From contig DASSEW010000025.1 of assembly GCA_035695065.1 (NCBI GenBank), positions 1-18,748 of the forward strand: a DNA stretch of 18,748 nt, written 5' to 3'. Below the pieces are notes generated by a model. It ran no database searches. It saw nothing but the letters and a program-made list of their open reading frames with translations, and was not told the DNA's origin. Below, one piece after another: positions 1-8,697 of this stretch; position 1 is the first letter of the stretch; every line of letters starts with the position of its first letter. The translations under genes and the position numbers were made by a program. The stretch is from 66-474 sp035695065 (lineage in GTDB: Bacteria > Pseudomonadota > Gammaproteobacteria > Xanthomonadales > Rhodanobacteraceae).

Positions 1-714
1 GGCGCGCAGGTGGTCGTGCTGATGCTGCCGAGCACGCAGCCGGAGACGATCGAGCAATACGCCACGCGCGTTTTCGATGCATGGAAGATCGGGCGCAGGC
101 ACGTGGACGATGGCGTGCTGGTGGTGGTGGCCAAGGACGACCATCGCGTGTTCATCGAGACCGGTTACGGACTGGAGGGTGCGATCCCGGATGCGCTCGC
201 CTCGCGGATCATCCGCGACTACATCACGCCGAAATTCCGCGGGGGCGACTTTTACGGCGGCTTGCACGACGGACTCGGCGCGCTGGAGAAGCTGATTGAC
301 GGCGAGCCGCTGCCGCCCGCGCAGCGCGAGGGCTCCGGCAATGGCGACAACGGCACCTTCGGCGGGCTCCTGGCGCTCGGGTTTTTCCTGGCGTTTTTCT
401 TCCGCGGGGTGTTCGGCCGCCTGAAAACGCCGTTGCGCGCCGGCGCCAACGGATTGCTGATCGGCGCGGCCCTGTTCCTGCTGGGTGGCATGCTGGTCGG
501 CCTCGGCGTCGCCGGTTTCGCCATCGGCGCGCTGGTCGGGCTTTTGCCGGGCAGCGGCGGTGCCTTCGCGCGCAGCGGCAGCTGGGGTCGCTGGGGTGGC
601 GGTTTCGGCGGTTGGGGCGGAGGGGGCGGCTTTGGAGGCGGTGGGTTCGGTGGCGGCGGATTCTCCGGTGGTGGCGGCATGACCGGAGGCGGTGGCGCCT
701 CGGGGAGCTGGTGA
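1..714 (+). CDS. TPM-domain membrane protein, glycine-rich C-terminus (5'-partial)
   Basis: The reading frame is open from base 1, so the gene begins upstream; the GTG at 10 is probably an internal Val codon because VVVLMLPST matches the first strand of a TPM (YgcG/Psb32-like) domain. The visible part is 237 residues. Residues 1 to about 95 carry the TPM core (DDGVLVVVAKDDHRVFIETG, then GLEGAIPDALASRII). Hydrophobic stretches follow (LLALGFFLAFFF, then LLIGAALFLLGGMLVGLGVAGF), and the end is a Gly-rich tail of GGGGF-type repeats closing in SGSW. Members of this family are usually exported, with a signal peptide before the TPM domain; that part lies outside the window. The molecular function is not known; TPM domains are linked to photosystem II repair in plants and often sit beside lemA in bacteria. 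The next gene starts inside this stop codon (TGATG), so the two are very likely co-translated. Confidence 0.85.
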   Translation, partial: GAQVVVLMLPSTQPETIEQYATRVFDAWKIGRRHVDDGVLVVVAKDDHRVFIETGYGLEGAIPDALASRIIRDYITPKFRGGDFYGGLHDGLGALEKLIDGEPLPPAQREGSGNGDNGTFGGLLALGFFLAFFFRGVFGRLKTPLRAGANGLLIGAALFLLGGMLVGLGVAGFAIGALVGLLPGSGGAFARSGSWGRWGGGFGGWGGGGGFGGGGFGGGGFSGGGGMTGGGGASGSW

Positions 715-1208
715 TGGATTTCATGCGCGCCATCCGTCATCTGCTGCACGCGCCCGCGGGCCGGCGTTTCCCGAAAGATGCGATGGAGGAGATCCAGCAG
801 GCCATCGCGCAGGGCGAGAAGAACCACGACGCGGAGATCTGTTTCGCCGTGGAAGCACGGCTGCCGTTGCGTTCGCTGCTCGGCGGCCATCGCGCGCGTG
901 CGCGCGCGGAGGATCTGTTCGGGCGGTTGCGCGTCTGGGATACCGCGCGCAAAACCGGCGTGCTGATCTACGTGCTGCTGGCGGATCGCTCCATCGAAAT
1001 CGTCGCCGATCGCGGCGTGGCGGCGCGCCTGCCGGGACCCGCGTGGAACGTCGTCGCGGAGGTCATGCGCAAGCACTTCCAGCAGGACGACTGGCGCGGC
1101 GGGGCGCTGGCCGGCATCAAGGCAATGAATGCGCTGCTGGTGCGACACCTGCCGCCGCGGCCCGGCGGACACCCCAACGAATTGCCGGACCAGCCGATCG
1201 TGCTGTAG
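714..1208 (+). CDS. Second TPM-domain protein, short cytoplasmic type
   Basis: This 164-residue protein has no signal peptide. The start is the ATG overlapping the upstream stop by one base (TGATG at 712-716); the longer frame from 612 would give an Arg/Trp-rich extension that is only a shadow of the Gly-rich tail of the gene before. Recognisable TPM features are EIQQAIAQGEKNHDAEICFA near residues 26-45, TARKTGVLIYVLLADRSIEI near 79-98, and VADRGVAARLP with WNVVAEVMRKHF after it. This is the layout of the small TPM protein that commonly follows a lemA plus TPM gene in Xanthomonadales and other proteobacteria. Its biochemical role is unknown. A REP pair lies just after the stop, and the neighbour beyond it converges. 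Confidence 0.85.
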   Translation: MDFMRAIRHLLHAPAGRRFPKDAMEEIQQAIAQGEKNHDAEICFAVEARLPLRSLLGGHRARARAEDLFGRLRVWDTARKTGVLIYVLLADRSIEIVADRGVAARLPGPAWNVVAEVMRKHFQQDDWRGGALAGIKAMNALLVRHLPPRPGGHPNELPDQPIVL

Positions 1209-1212
1209 CACC

Positions 1213-1253
1213 GTAGGGCGGGCATTGCCCGCCCGGTGCGGACGATATCCGCG

Positions 1254-1257
<4 letters not shown>
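1213..1257. repeat. GTAG-type REP pair (REPIN-like) between convergent genes
   Basis: A forward head GTAG (1213-1216) is followed by a perfect 9-bp stem, gggcgggca at 1216-1224 and tgcccgccc at 1226-1234. A second smaller hairpin (gcgga / tccgc) follows, ending in CTAC at 1254-1257, i.e. a reverse GTAG. Two inverted GTAG-headed palindromes are the structure of a REP doublet. The reverse GTAG supplies the TAG stop of yyaL. Sitting between convergent stops, it may also work as a bidirectional terminator, although there is no U-tract. Confidence 0.7.
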
Positions 1258-3347
<2,090 letters not shown>

Positions 3348-3378
3348 CCGCCCAGTTTACGCGAGAAGGCCGGCGCGA

Positions 3379-3408
3379 TTGCCGCTGCGCGCGCGCTTCG
3401 GCTATCGT
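3379..3408 (+). promoter_or_regulatory. Candidate sigma70-type promoter of rlmI
   Basis: TTGCCG (3379-3384) and TATCGT (3403-3408) are separated by 18 bases in the 86-bp divergent gap. They would start transcription near 3415 and leave a leader of about 19 bases. This is a motif match by eye only. If right, the GTG at 3407 cannot be the start codon, in agreement with the ATG at 3434. Confidence 0.3.
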
Positions 3409-3433
3409 GTTTCGTTTGTCGGGCGAGAAACGC

Positions 3434-4651
3434 ATGGCCACGAGCGAACCCGAAGGCGTCGAATATCCCGCGCTGTACCTGCGGCGCGGCGAGGATTCGC
3501 GTTTGCGCGCCGGGCACCTGTGGGTGTTCGCCAACGAAGTGGATGTGGCGCGCTCGCCATTGACCTCGTTCGAAGCCGGCGAGCCGTGCGTGATCGTGGA
3601 TTCGCGCGACAAGCCGCTGGGCGTGGGCTACGTCAACCCGCATTCGCTGATCTGCGCGCGGCTGGTCTCGCGCGGACTGGATCATGCGCTGGATGCGTCC
3701 CTGCTGACGCACCGGCTGAACGTCGCGCTCGCATTGCGCGAACGGCTGTATCCGGAGCCGTATTACCGATTGTTGTATGGTGAATCCGATGGCGTGCCGG
3801 GATTGACGATCGATCGCTACGGCGACGTGATCGTTGCACAGGCGACTACCGCCGGCATCGAACGGCTGAAGCCGGAGATCGAGGCGGCGGTGCGGAAGGT
3901 GATCGCGCCGCGCGCGATGATCTGGAAGAACGATGCCGGCATCCGCGCGCTGGAACAGTTGCCCGGCTACGCCGACATCGCTTTCGGTGAAGTGCCGGCG
4001 CCGCTGGTCGTGCGCGAGGGCGGGCTGGAATTTGTACTCGATCCGATCGGTGGCCAGAAGACCGGCTGGTTTTACGACCAGCTCGCGAACCGCGACGCGC
4101 TCGCATCTTTCGTGAAGGGCGCGCGCGTGCTGGACATGTTTTCGTACCTCGGCGCCTGGGGTTTGCGCGCCGCGGCGATGGGCGCGAAGGAAGTCGTCTG
4201 CGTGGATGCCTCCGCACCGGCTGTCGCTGCCATCGCGGCGAACGCGGCCCGCAATGGCCTGGCCGATCGCGTGCGCGCCGAACGCGCGGACGCCTTCGAT
4301 TTCCTGAAAGCGCTGCGCGAACAGCGCGAGCACTTCGACGTGGTGATCCTCGATCCGCCCGCGTTCGTGAAGCGCAAGAAGGATTTCAAGGAAGGCGCAC
4401 TGGCGTATCGCAGGTTGAACGAACTCGGCATGCAGGTGCTGGGCAGGGACGGAACCTTGATCACCTGCTCGTGTTCGTACCACATGCCGCGCGAGGCGCT
4501 GCTGCAGGGCGTGCAGCAGGGCGCGCGGCACCTCGACCGCAACGTGCAGGTGCTGATGTCCTTGCAGCAGGCGCCCGATCATCCGGTGCACCCGGCGATC
4601 CCGGAAACCGATTACCTCAAGGGCTTCGCGTGCCGGGTTCTGCCGGCATGA
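3434..4651 (+). CDS. rlmI: 23S rRNA m5C1962 methyltransferase RlmI
   Basis: The product is 405 residues (E. coli RlmI 396). It is an S-adenosylmethionine-dependent rRNA large-subunit methyltransferase. A PUA-type RNA-binding domain occupies roughly residues 10-85 (LYLRRGEDSRLRAGHLWVFA; GVGYVNPHSLICARL). The catalytic Rossmann domain follows: QKTGWFYDQLANR at 208-220, SAM-binding motif I LDMFSYLGAWGL at 233-244, acidic ribose-binding VDAS at 257-260, and the DPPAFVKRKKDF motif at 307-318. The cysteine-bearing TLITCSCSYHM at 341-351 matches the m5C-type catalytic region. The ATG at 3434 was chosen over the upstream GTG (3407) because it follows a purine-rich GGCGAGAAA and matches the usual family N-terminus. 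The gene diverges from yyaL and is followed 61 bp later by lgt. Confidence 0.93.
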   Translation: MATSEPEGVEYPALYLRRGEDSRLRAGHLWVFANEVDVARSPLTSFEAGEPCVIVDSRDKPLGVGYVNPHSLICARLVSRGLDHALDASLLTHRLNVALALRERLYPEPYYRLLYGESDGVPGLTIDRYGDVIVAQATTAGIERLKPEIEAAVRKVIAPRAMIWKNDAGIRALEQLPGYADIAFGEVPAPLVVREGGLEFVLDPIGGQKTGWFYDQLANRDALASFVKGARVLDMFSYLGAWGLRAAAMGAKEVVCVDASAPAVAAIAANAARNGLADRVRAERADAFDFLKALREQREHFDVVILDPPAFVKRKKDFKEGALAYRRLNELGMQVLGRDGTLITCSCSYHMPREALLQGVQQGARHLDRNVQVLMSLQQAPDHPVHPAIPETDYLKGFACRVLPA

Positions 4652-4712
4652 TCCGGAATCGGCGGCCGGGAGCCTGTAAGATTGCGGCTTCGGCTTGATC
4701 TGCGCGGTTCCC

Positions 4713-5624
4713 ATGACCCATCCCTATTTCGTCGACTTCAACCCGATCGCCTTCCATCTCGGCCCGATCAGCGTGCACTGGTACGGGTTGATGTACCTCG
4801 GTGGGTTCGTCGGCGCGTGGGTGCTGGGCAACCGTCGCCGCAAGCTCGGGCGTTTTCCCGTCACGCGCGATGCGCTGGCGGATCTCGCCTTCTACGTGAT
4901 GCTCGGCATCATCATCGGCGGGCGCGTGTGGTACATGCTTTCGTACCAGCCGATCAGATGGATCTGGACCGATCCGCTGGCGCTGTTCCGGATCTGGGAC
5001 GGTGGCATGTCCTTCCATGGCGGCCTGCTCGGCGTGCTGATCGCGAGCCTCTGGTGGTGGGCCAAGCATCGCGACACCATCAAGCATTATTTCGACGTGG
5101 TGGATTTCGTCGCGCCGCTGGTGCCGATCGGGCTGGGCCTGGGCCGCATCGGTAATTTCATCAACGGCGAACTGTGGGGCAAGCTCACCACGCAACCCTG
5201 GGGCATGGTCTTCCCGCACGCGTTGCAGGAGCAGCCGAAGTTCAGCGGTTACAGCGTGGCGCAGTTGCATCAGTTGTGGCAGACCGGTGCGCTGGACGCG
5301 TACGCGCGGCAACCTTCGGAGCTGTACGAGTTCTTCCTCGAAGGCGTGGTGATGTTCACCGTGCTCTTCATCTATTCGATGAAGCCGCGCCGGCGCTATG
5401 CGGTGTCCGGCCTGTTCGCGTTGATGTACGGCGTGTTCCGCTTCGCGGTGGAATTCGTTCGCATGCCCGACGAGCAGCTCGGTTACCTGCTCGGCACGCA
5501 CTGGCTGACCATGGGCCAGGTGCAATCCATCCCGCTGGTCGTGGTCGGCGTGATCCTGCTGTGGATGTCGCGGCGCGCGCCGGTGCCGCGGATGGAAGTG
5601 GTCGAAAACGGAGCGGCGGCGTAG
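4713..5624 (+). CDS. lgt: Prolipoprotein diacylglyceryl transferase Lgt
   Basis: Lgt is the inner-membrane enzyme that moves diacylglycerol from phosphatidylglycerol to the lipobox cysteine of prolipoproteins, the first step of lipoprotein maturation. The protein is 303 residues (E. coli 291) and polytopic. Family hallmarks are HWYGLMYLGGF at 22-32 (Tyr24 aligns with E. coli Tyr26), MSFHGGLLG at 99-107 (His102 aligns with the essential His103), and the Lgt signature GLGRIGNFINGELWGK at 142-157 with Arg145 and Asn148. RQPSELYEFFLEG and EFVRMPDEQLGYL form the later conserved segments. The ATG at 4713 gives MTHPYFVDFNPIAF, matching the family start better than the TTG six codons upstream. In many relatives thyA follows lgt; here a convergent toxin gene lies 20 bp away. 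A predicted lipoprotein substrate is encoded at 13957. Confidence 0.96.
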   Translation: MTHPYFVDFNPIAFHLGPISVHWYGLMYLGGFVGAWVLGNRRRKLGRFPVTRDALADLAFYVMLGIIIGGRVWYMLSYQPIRWIWTDPLALFRIWDGGMSFHGGLLGVLIASLWWWAKHRDTIKHYFDVVDFVAPLVPIGLGLGRIGNFINGELWGKLTTQPWGMVFPHALQEQPKFSGYSVAQLHQLWQTGALDAYARQPSELYEFFLEGVVMFTVLFIYSMKPRRRYAVSGLFALMYGVFRFAVEFVRMPDEQLGYLLGTHWLTMGQVQSIPLVVVGVILLWMSRRAPVPRMEVVENGAAA

Positions 5625-5644
5625 AAGGACCAGATCTGCGCGGG

Positions 5645-5911
5645 TCAGCGATAAACGTCGCTGCGATGACCGATTTTCACCACCAGGACCAGGAGCACGC
5701 GGTCCCGTATCTGATAGACGACCCGGTAGTCGCCCGCCCGGATGCGATAGAGATCGTCCATGCCCTGCAGCTTTTTGGCATCGGGCGAGCGCGGTTGCAG
5801 AGCGAGAGCATCGATGCGCGGCGCCAGTCGTTTGCGCAGGTCGGCAGGCAACTTCCTGAACGCTTTCGCGGCGATGGGGGCGAACTCGATCCGATAGCGG
5901 ACCCCGGTCAT
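5645..5911 (-). CDS. RelE/ParE-superfamily toxin of a type II TA pair
   Basis: This 88-residue basic protein has the RelE fold pattern: RIEFAPIAAKAFRKLPADLRKRL (first strand and helices, residues 7-29), AKKLQGMDDLYRIRAGDYR (45-63), and a closing VVYQIRDRVLLVLVVKIGHR strand pair ending SDVYR. By eye, Arg63, Arg83 and Tyr87 line up with the catalytic Arg61, Arg81 and Tyr87 of E. coli RelE, so ribosome-dependent mRNA cleavage is plausible; this is an inference from alignment. Its ATG overlaps the antitoxin stop (ATGA at 5908-5911), which implies translational coupling. It lies 20 bp from the end of lgt, convergent with it. The stop is TGA at 5645-5647. Confidence 0.9.
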   Translation of the reverse strand: MTGVRYRIEFAPIAAKAFRKLPADLRKRLAPRIDALALQPRSPDAKKLQGMDDLYRIRAGDYRVVYQIRDRVLLVLVVKIGHRSDVYR

Positions 5912-6162
5912 TCGCCCAGGGCGGCTTTCAGTTCTTTCCAGCTGACGCTTCCGCGGCGTTCGACTTCCTGCAACGCCTTGTGCGCGATCTCCAGATCCAT
6001 CCTGTCTTCGATCGCTTCGAGCATTTCCACGTCTTCAATCGGCACGATCGCGGCAATATTGCGGCCGTGCCGGGTGATCGTCACGCGCTCCTTGGCATAA
6101 CTGGCGCGATTGAGCACGTCCGCGAATGAGGATCGGATTTCGGCGGTGCTGATCTTCGACAT
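5908..6162 (-). CDS. Phd/YefM-family antitoxin
   Basis: This 84-residue protein begins MSKISTAEIRSSFADVLNRA, the Phd/YefM DNA-binding N-terminus. ERVTITRHGRNIAAIVPIED (residues 25-44) is the diagnostic beta-hairpin, and an acidic helical C-terminus for toxin binding follows (EAIEDRMDLEIAHKALQEVE). The longer frame to 6213 would run through the operator and into the end of corA, so the ATG at 6160-6162 is preferred. No Shine-Dalgarno lies at a normal distance, which fits a leaderless or near-leaderless message from the promoter described at 6169-6197. Together with the downstream toxin it makes a YefM-RelE hybrid pair, a common pairing. The protein is expected to repress its own operon through the palindrome directly upstream. 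Confidence 0.9.
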   Translation of the reverse strand: MSKISTAEIRSSFADVLNRASYAKERVTITRHGRNIAAIVPIEDVEMLEAIEDRMDLEIAHKALQEVERRGSVSWKELKAALGE

Positions 6163-6164
6163 GT

Positions 6165-6191
6165 CCAAAGTGTACATCTCGTACACTTTGG
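6165..6191. promoter_or_regulatory. TA operator: perfect 11-bp inverted repeat with TGTACA core
   Basis: ccaaagtgtac (6165-6175) and gtacactttgg (6181-6191) are perfect inverted copies around a 5-bp spacer, atctc. The left copy contains TGTACA (6171-6176), and the right contains the near match CGTACA (6180-6185). E. coli YefM is known to bind palindromes with TGTACA cores. The site is immediately upstream of the antitoxin ATG, as expected for autoregulation. Confidence 0.8.
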
Positions 6192-6197
6192 GTGCAA
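6169..6197 (-). promoter_or_regulatory. Candidate TA promoter embedded in the operator
   Basis: On the minus strand, TTGCAC (6192-6197) and TACACT (6169-6174) are separated by exactly 17 bases. The -10 box lies within one operator half-site and the spacer holds the other half-site, so bound antitoxin would block RNA polymerase. Transcription would begin about at the antitoxin ATG. This is a match by eye to sigma70 consensus (3/6 and 4/6). Confidence 0.4.
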
Positions 6198-6203
6198 TGC
6201 GCG

Positions 6204-7199
6204 CTACAGCCACTTTGCGCGCCGCAGCACCACGAACAACAGCGCGCAGATGCTGGCGGTGACCGCGATCATCACCGGGTAGGCCAGCGGATTGTCCAGC
6301 TCCGGCATGTGCCGGAAGTTCATGCCGTACCAGCTCGCCAGCAGCGTCGGCGCGGCCAGCAGCGCGGCCCAGCCGGCGAGGCGCTTCACCACTTCGTTCT
6401 GGCGCACCGTGATGAGCGAGAGATTCACGTTCATCGCCGCGCCCAGCATTTCGCGCATGCCGGAAATCGCCTCGTTGACGCGGAACACGTGGTCGTGCAC
6501 GTCGCGAAAATATGCGCGCACTTCGTCGCGGATCAGGTCCGGGTGCAGCCGCACCAGCTGGTTGAGGATGTCCTGCAACGGCGCGGCCGCGAGCTTCAGC
6601 GTCAGCAGTTCGCGCTGCATGTCGTACAGGCGCTTGATGGTGTCGCGCTTGTAGGCCTCGGCGAAGATTTCCTGCTCAAGCGCCTGCAGTTCCTTCTTGA
6701 ACTCCTCCACGATCGGCAGGAAATTGTCGACGATGAAATCCAGCACCGAATACAGGCCGTAGCTCGGCCCGCAGGCGAGGTGCGCGGGCGTCTGCTCGCA
6801 ATTGCGCCGCGCCGGCGCATAGGAAAGCGAGGCACCGTGGCGCACCGTCAGCAGGTAACGCTTGCCCAGGAAAATGTGGGTTTCGCCGAAGGCGATGTTG
6901 CCGCCGATCAGCTGCGCGGTCTGCGCGACGATGAACAGCGAGTCGCCGTAGGCTTCGATCTTCGGCCGCTGGTGCGCGTTGTGCGCGTCCTCCACCGCCA
7001 GCTCGTGCAGGCCGAACTCCTCCTGCATTTTTTGGAGCAGCGGTTCGTCCGGCTCCACCAGCCCGACCCAGACGAAGGTGTCCGGCTCGGCCAGCACGTC
7101 GCTGATTTCATCCAGCGTGATGTTGCGCAGGCGATTGCCGTGTGCGTCGTAGGCGACGCAGTTGGCCACCATCGAGTTGGAACCGGCGGGCGTGTCCAT
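6204..7199 (-). CDS. corA: CorA-family magnesium/cobalt transporter
   Basis: CorA proteins are homopentameric inner-membrane channels for Mg2+ and Co2+. This 331-residue protein has the large cytoplasmic N-terminal domain (FVWVGLVEPDEPLLQKMQEE; HELAVEDAHNAHQRPKIEAY), long stalk helices (LQALEQEIFAEAYKRDTIKR; MQRELLTLKLAAAPLQDILN) and two C-terminal membrane helices. The signature GMN motif, in SWYGMNFRHMPEL, is at 292-294 between the helices, and the protein ends in the basic RRAKWL. The start is uncertain: ATG at 7199 or ATG nine codons later (7172). Neither has a clear ribosome binding site; the longer is given. It lies on the same strand as corC, 42 bp after a small membrane ORF, and its stop is 41 bp before the antitoxin start, a gap filled by the TA operator. 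Confidence 0.92.
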   Translation of the reverse strand: MDTPAGSNSMVANCVAYDAHGNRLRNITLDEISDVLAEPDTFVWVGLVEPDEPLLQKMQEEFGLHELAVEDAHNAHQRPKIEAYGDSLFIVAQTAQLIGGNIAFGETHIFLGKRYLLTVRHGASLSYAPARRNCEQTPAHLACGPSYGLYSVLDFIVDNFLPIVEEFKKELQALEQEIFAEAYKRDTIKRLYDMQRELLTLKLAAAPLQDILNQLVRLHPDLIRDEVRAYFRDVHDHVFRVNEAISGMREMLGAAMNVNLSLITVRQNEVVKRLAGWAALLAAPTLLASWYGMNFRHMPELDNPLAYPVMIAVTASICALLFVVLRRAKWL

Positions 7200-7241
7200 G
7201 CGCCGATGATGCCACCGTCGCGAGCGATGCGGAAACGGCGC

Positions 7242-7442
7242 TTACGACGTCGCCGAACGCTTCCTGCGACGTGGAGTCGCCAGCGGCCGCGCGATCTCGC
7301 CGAGCAACTGGTGCGGCGAAGGCGAATCGGGCTGCGGCGTGACCGGTTCGCGCGACAGGCGGCGCAGTTCGCGCATCTGTCGTTCTCCGGCGACGCAATT
7401 CCAAGCCAGGCCGACGATCAGGAGTGCGACGATGAGGTGCAT
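7242..7442 (-). CDS. Small single-span membrane protein, unknown
   Basis: This 66-residue ORF was not recognised. It begins MHLIVALLIVGLAWNCVAG, a hydrophobic stretch that could be a membrane anchor or uncleaved signal. A charged middle part (ERQMRELRRLSREP), a Pro/Ser linker and a very basic tail (RPLATPRRRKRSATS) follow. Its ATG lies 4 bp after the stop of the DUF4105 gene. AAGG is found in the last codons of that gene about 10-13 bases before the ATG, so translational coupling is plausible. Evidence that it is real is its position filling an otherwise open gap in an operon, the start context, and the membrane-type N-terminus. It could still be a chance ORF. Confidence 0.5.
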   Translation of the reverse strand: MHLIVALLIVGLAWNCVAGERQMRELRRLSREPVTPQPDSPSPHQLLGEIARPLATPRRRKRSATS

Positions 7443-7446
7443 GGCT

Positions 7447-8697
7447 TCAGCCTTGCCTTGTGATCGTTCCCGGTAGGCCGGACAGCAACCCGATCCAGAT
7501 CGGCAGCGCCAGCAGGATCCACGGCAGGTTGCGCTGCGGCAGCCAACCGGCGAGATTGACGATCAGCGCCGCGATTGCGGCGAGCGTCATCAAGGCCGTG
7601 AGCGTCAGCGCGAAGCGCGATGCGCGCGCGTCGCGACGCGCGGTTCGCAGCAGCGGCACGATGAGCAGCAACGCCAGCGGATCGAACAGCAGCAGGTTCT
7701 GGTTGGCCCACGCCGAGCGGTGCGCGGTGAAGGCCCACAGAATCGTCATGCCGACGCCTGCCAATCCCGCCAGCAGCGAATAGAACGCCCCGCCGAATGC
7801 AAAGCCGTAACGCGCGACGCGGCTGCATCGACGAAACCGTCCGGCGATCACCAATGCGACGCCGCAGAACAGTCCGACTGCCAGCAACGGCCAGCGCAGG
7901 TCGGGCGGCGAGGCGGGCGGTGGCGGGATGCGCGCATCCGCCAGCTGCGTTTCCGACATCACCAGCGGTTGCCCATCCAGCGCGTGCACGCTGCGCAGCG
8001 TCTGCATGAACTGCGCGGGCAGGAACGATCCGGTCCAGCCGTTCAACGGCTGGTCGGCGTACGGGCCGAGTCCGAGGTCCAGCACCAGCATCAGCCACGG
8101 CTGGCCGGCCATCAGGCGATCGGTCTGCGAGCGGTAGGTGAAGTCTCGCAATTGTTTCTGCATCTGCGGCCGCAATGCGCCGTGCAGTACATCGTTCAAT
8201 GCATCGCGGATGCGCGTGGTGCAGTTGGCGATGTAGTAGTCGTAGTGATAACGCGCGTTCTGAGGCTGCACGTTCCAGACCAGGAAATCGCGCAGGCGCG
8301 CGCGCTGTTCCGACGTGAGGTTCAATCGTTGCGCAACGATCCAGCGGCCTTCGCCTTCGTAGGTTGCAAGATCATCCGAGGCCGGCCACGCAGCGGCCAT
8401 GTAGTTCATCTGCCCGCGCGCGAAGTTGTAGATGAAATTCTTCTGGTCGAAATCGAACAGACCGTAATTGAACGCGATGGCCTGGCCGTCGCTGATGTCG
8501 GTCAGCACCAGCGCGTCATGGCCGAAGCGCTCCCAGTAGACCTCGCCGGGCCCGTAGGTGTAGAGGTCGACCCGCAGGTTTTCGCCGGGCGCGTTCGTGA
8601 TGTCGGCGCGGGCTGGCGACGCGAGCAGCGCGCACGCGAGCATCGCGAACAGGGCGATGACAGGCAGGAACCGCACACGCCGTGCTTCAAGTCGCAT
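7447..8697 (-). CDS. DUF4105 (Lnb_N-like) envelope protein with five membrane helices
   Basis: The protein is 416 residues from the ATG at 8697, which overlaps the end of corC by 11 bp. The frame is open 13 codons further up, but that part lies wholly within corC and would spoil the signal peptide. Residues 1-31 form a signal sequence (LPVIALFAMLACALLASPARA). Residues about 35-245 are a DUF4105 domain, with YGPGEVYWERFGHDAL at 48-63, AFNYGLFDFDQKNFIYNFAR at 75-94, and YHYDYYIANCTTRIRDAL at 150-167. His60 and Cys159 could form a catalytic pair like that of NlpC/P60-type folds, but no activity is established. After a proline linker, five hydrophobic helices occur near 269-287, 299-321, 334-351, 363-385 and 391-409. 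It sits where lnt follows corC in E. coli. Confidence 0.85.
   Translation of the reverse strand: MRLEARRVRFLPVIALFAMLACALLASPARADITNAPGENLRVDLYTYGPGEVYWERFGHDALVLTDISDGQAIAFNYGLFDFDQKNFIYNFARGQMNYMAAAWPASDDLATYEGEGRWIVAQRLNLTSEQRARLRDFLVWNVQPQNARYHYDYYIANCTTRIRDALNDVLHGALRPQMQKQLRDFTYRSQTDRLMAGQPWLMLVLDLGLGPYADQPLNGWTGSFLPAQFMQTLRSVHALDGQPLVMSETQLADARIPPPPASPPDLRWPLLAVGLFCGVALVIAGRFRRCSRVARYGFAFGGAFYSLLAGLAGVGMTILWAFTAHRSAWANQNLLLFDPLALLLIVPLLRTARRDARASRFALTLTALMTLAAIAALIVNLAGWLPQRNLPWILLALPIWIGLLSGLPGTITRQG

Noticed and set aside
615..711. GC-rich tandem DNA repeat as a separate element
   Set aside because: The repetition is explained by GGGGF/GGGGS-type codons of the TPM protein tail and is in frame throughout.
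252..1211. 319-codon minus-strand frame with a proline-rich stretch
   Set aside because: The proline run is the complement of the glycine-rich tail of the TPM gene; the whole frame is antisense to both TPM genes.
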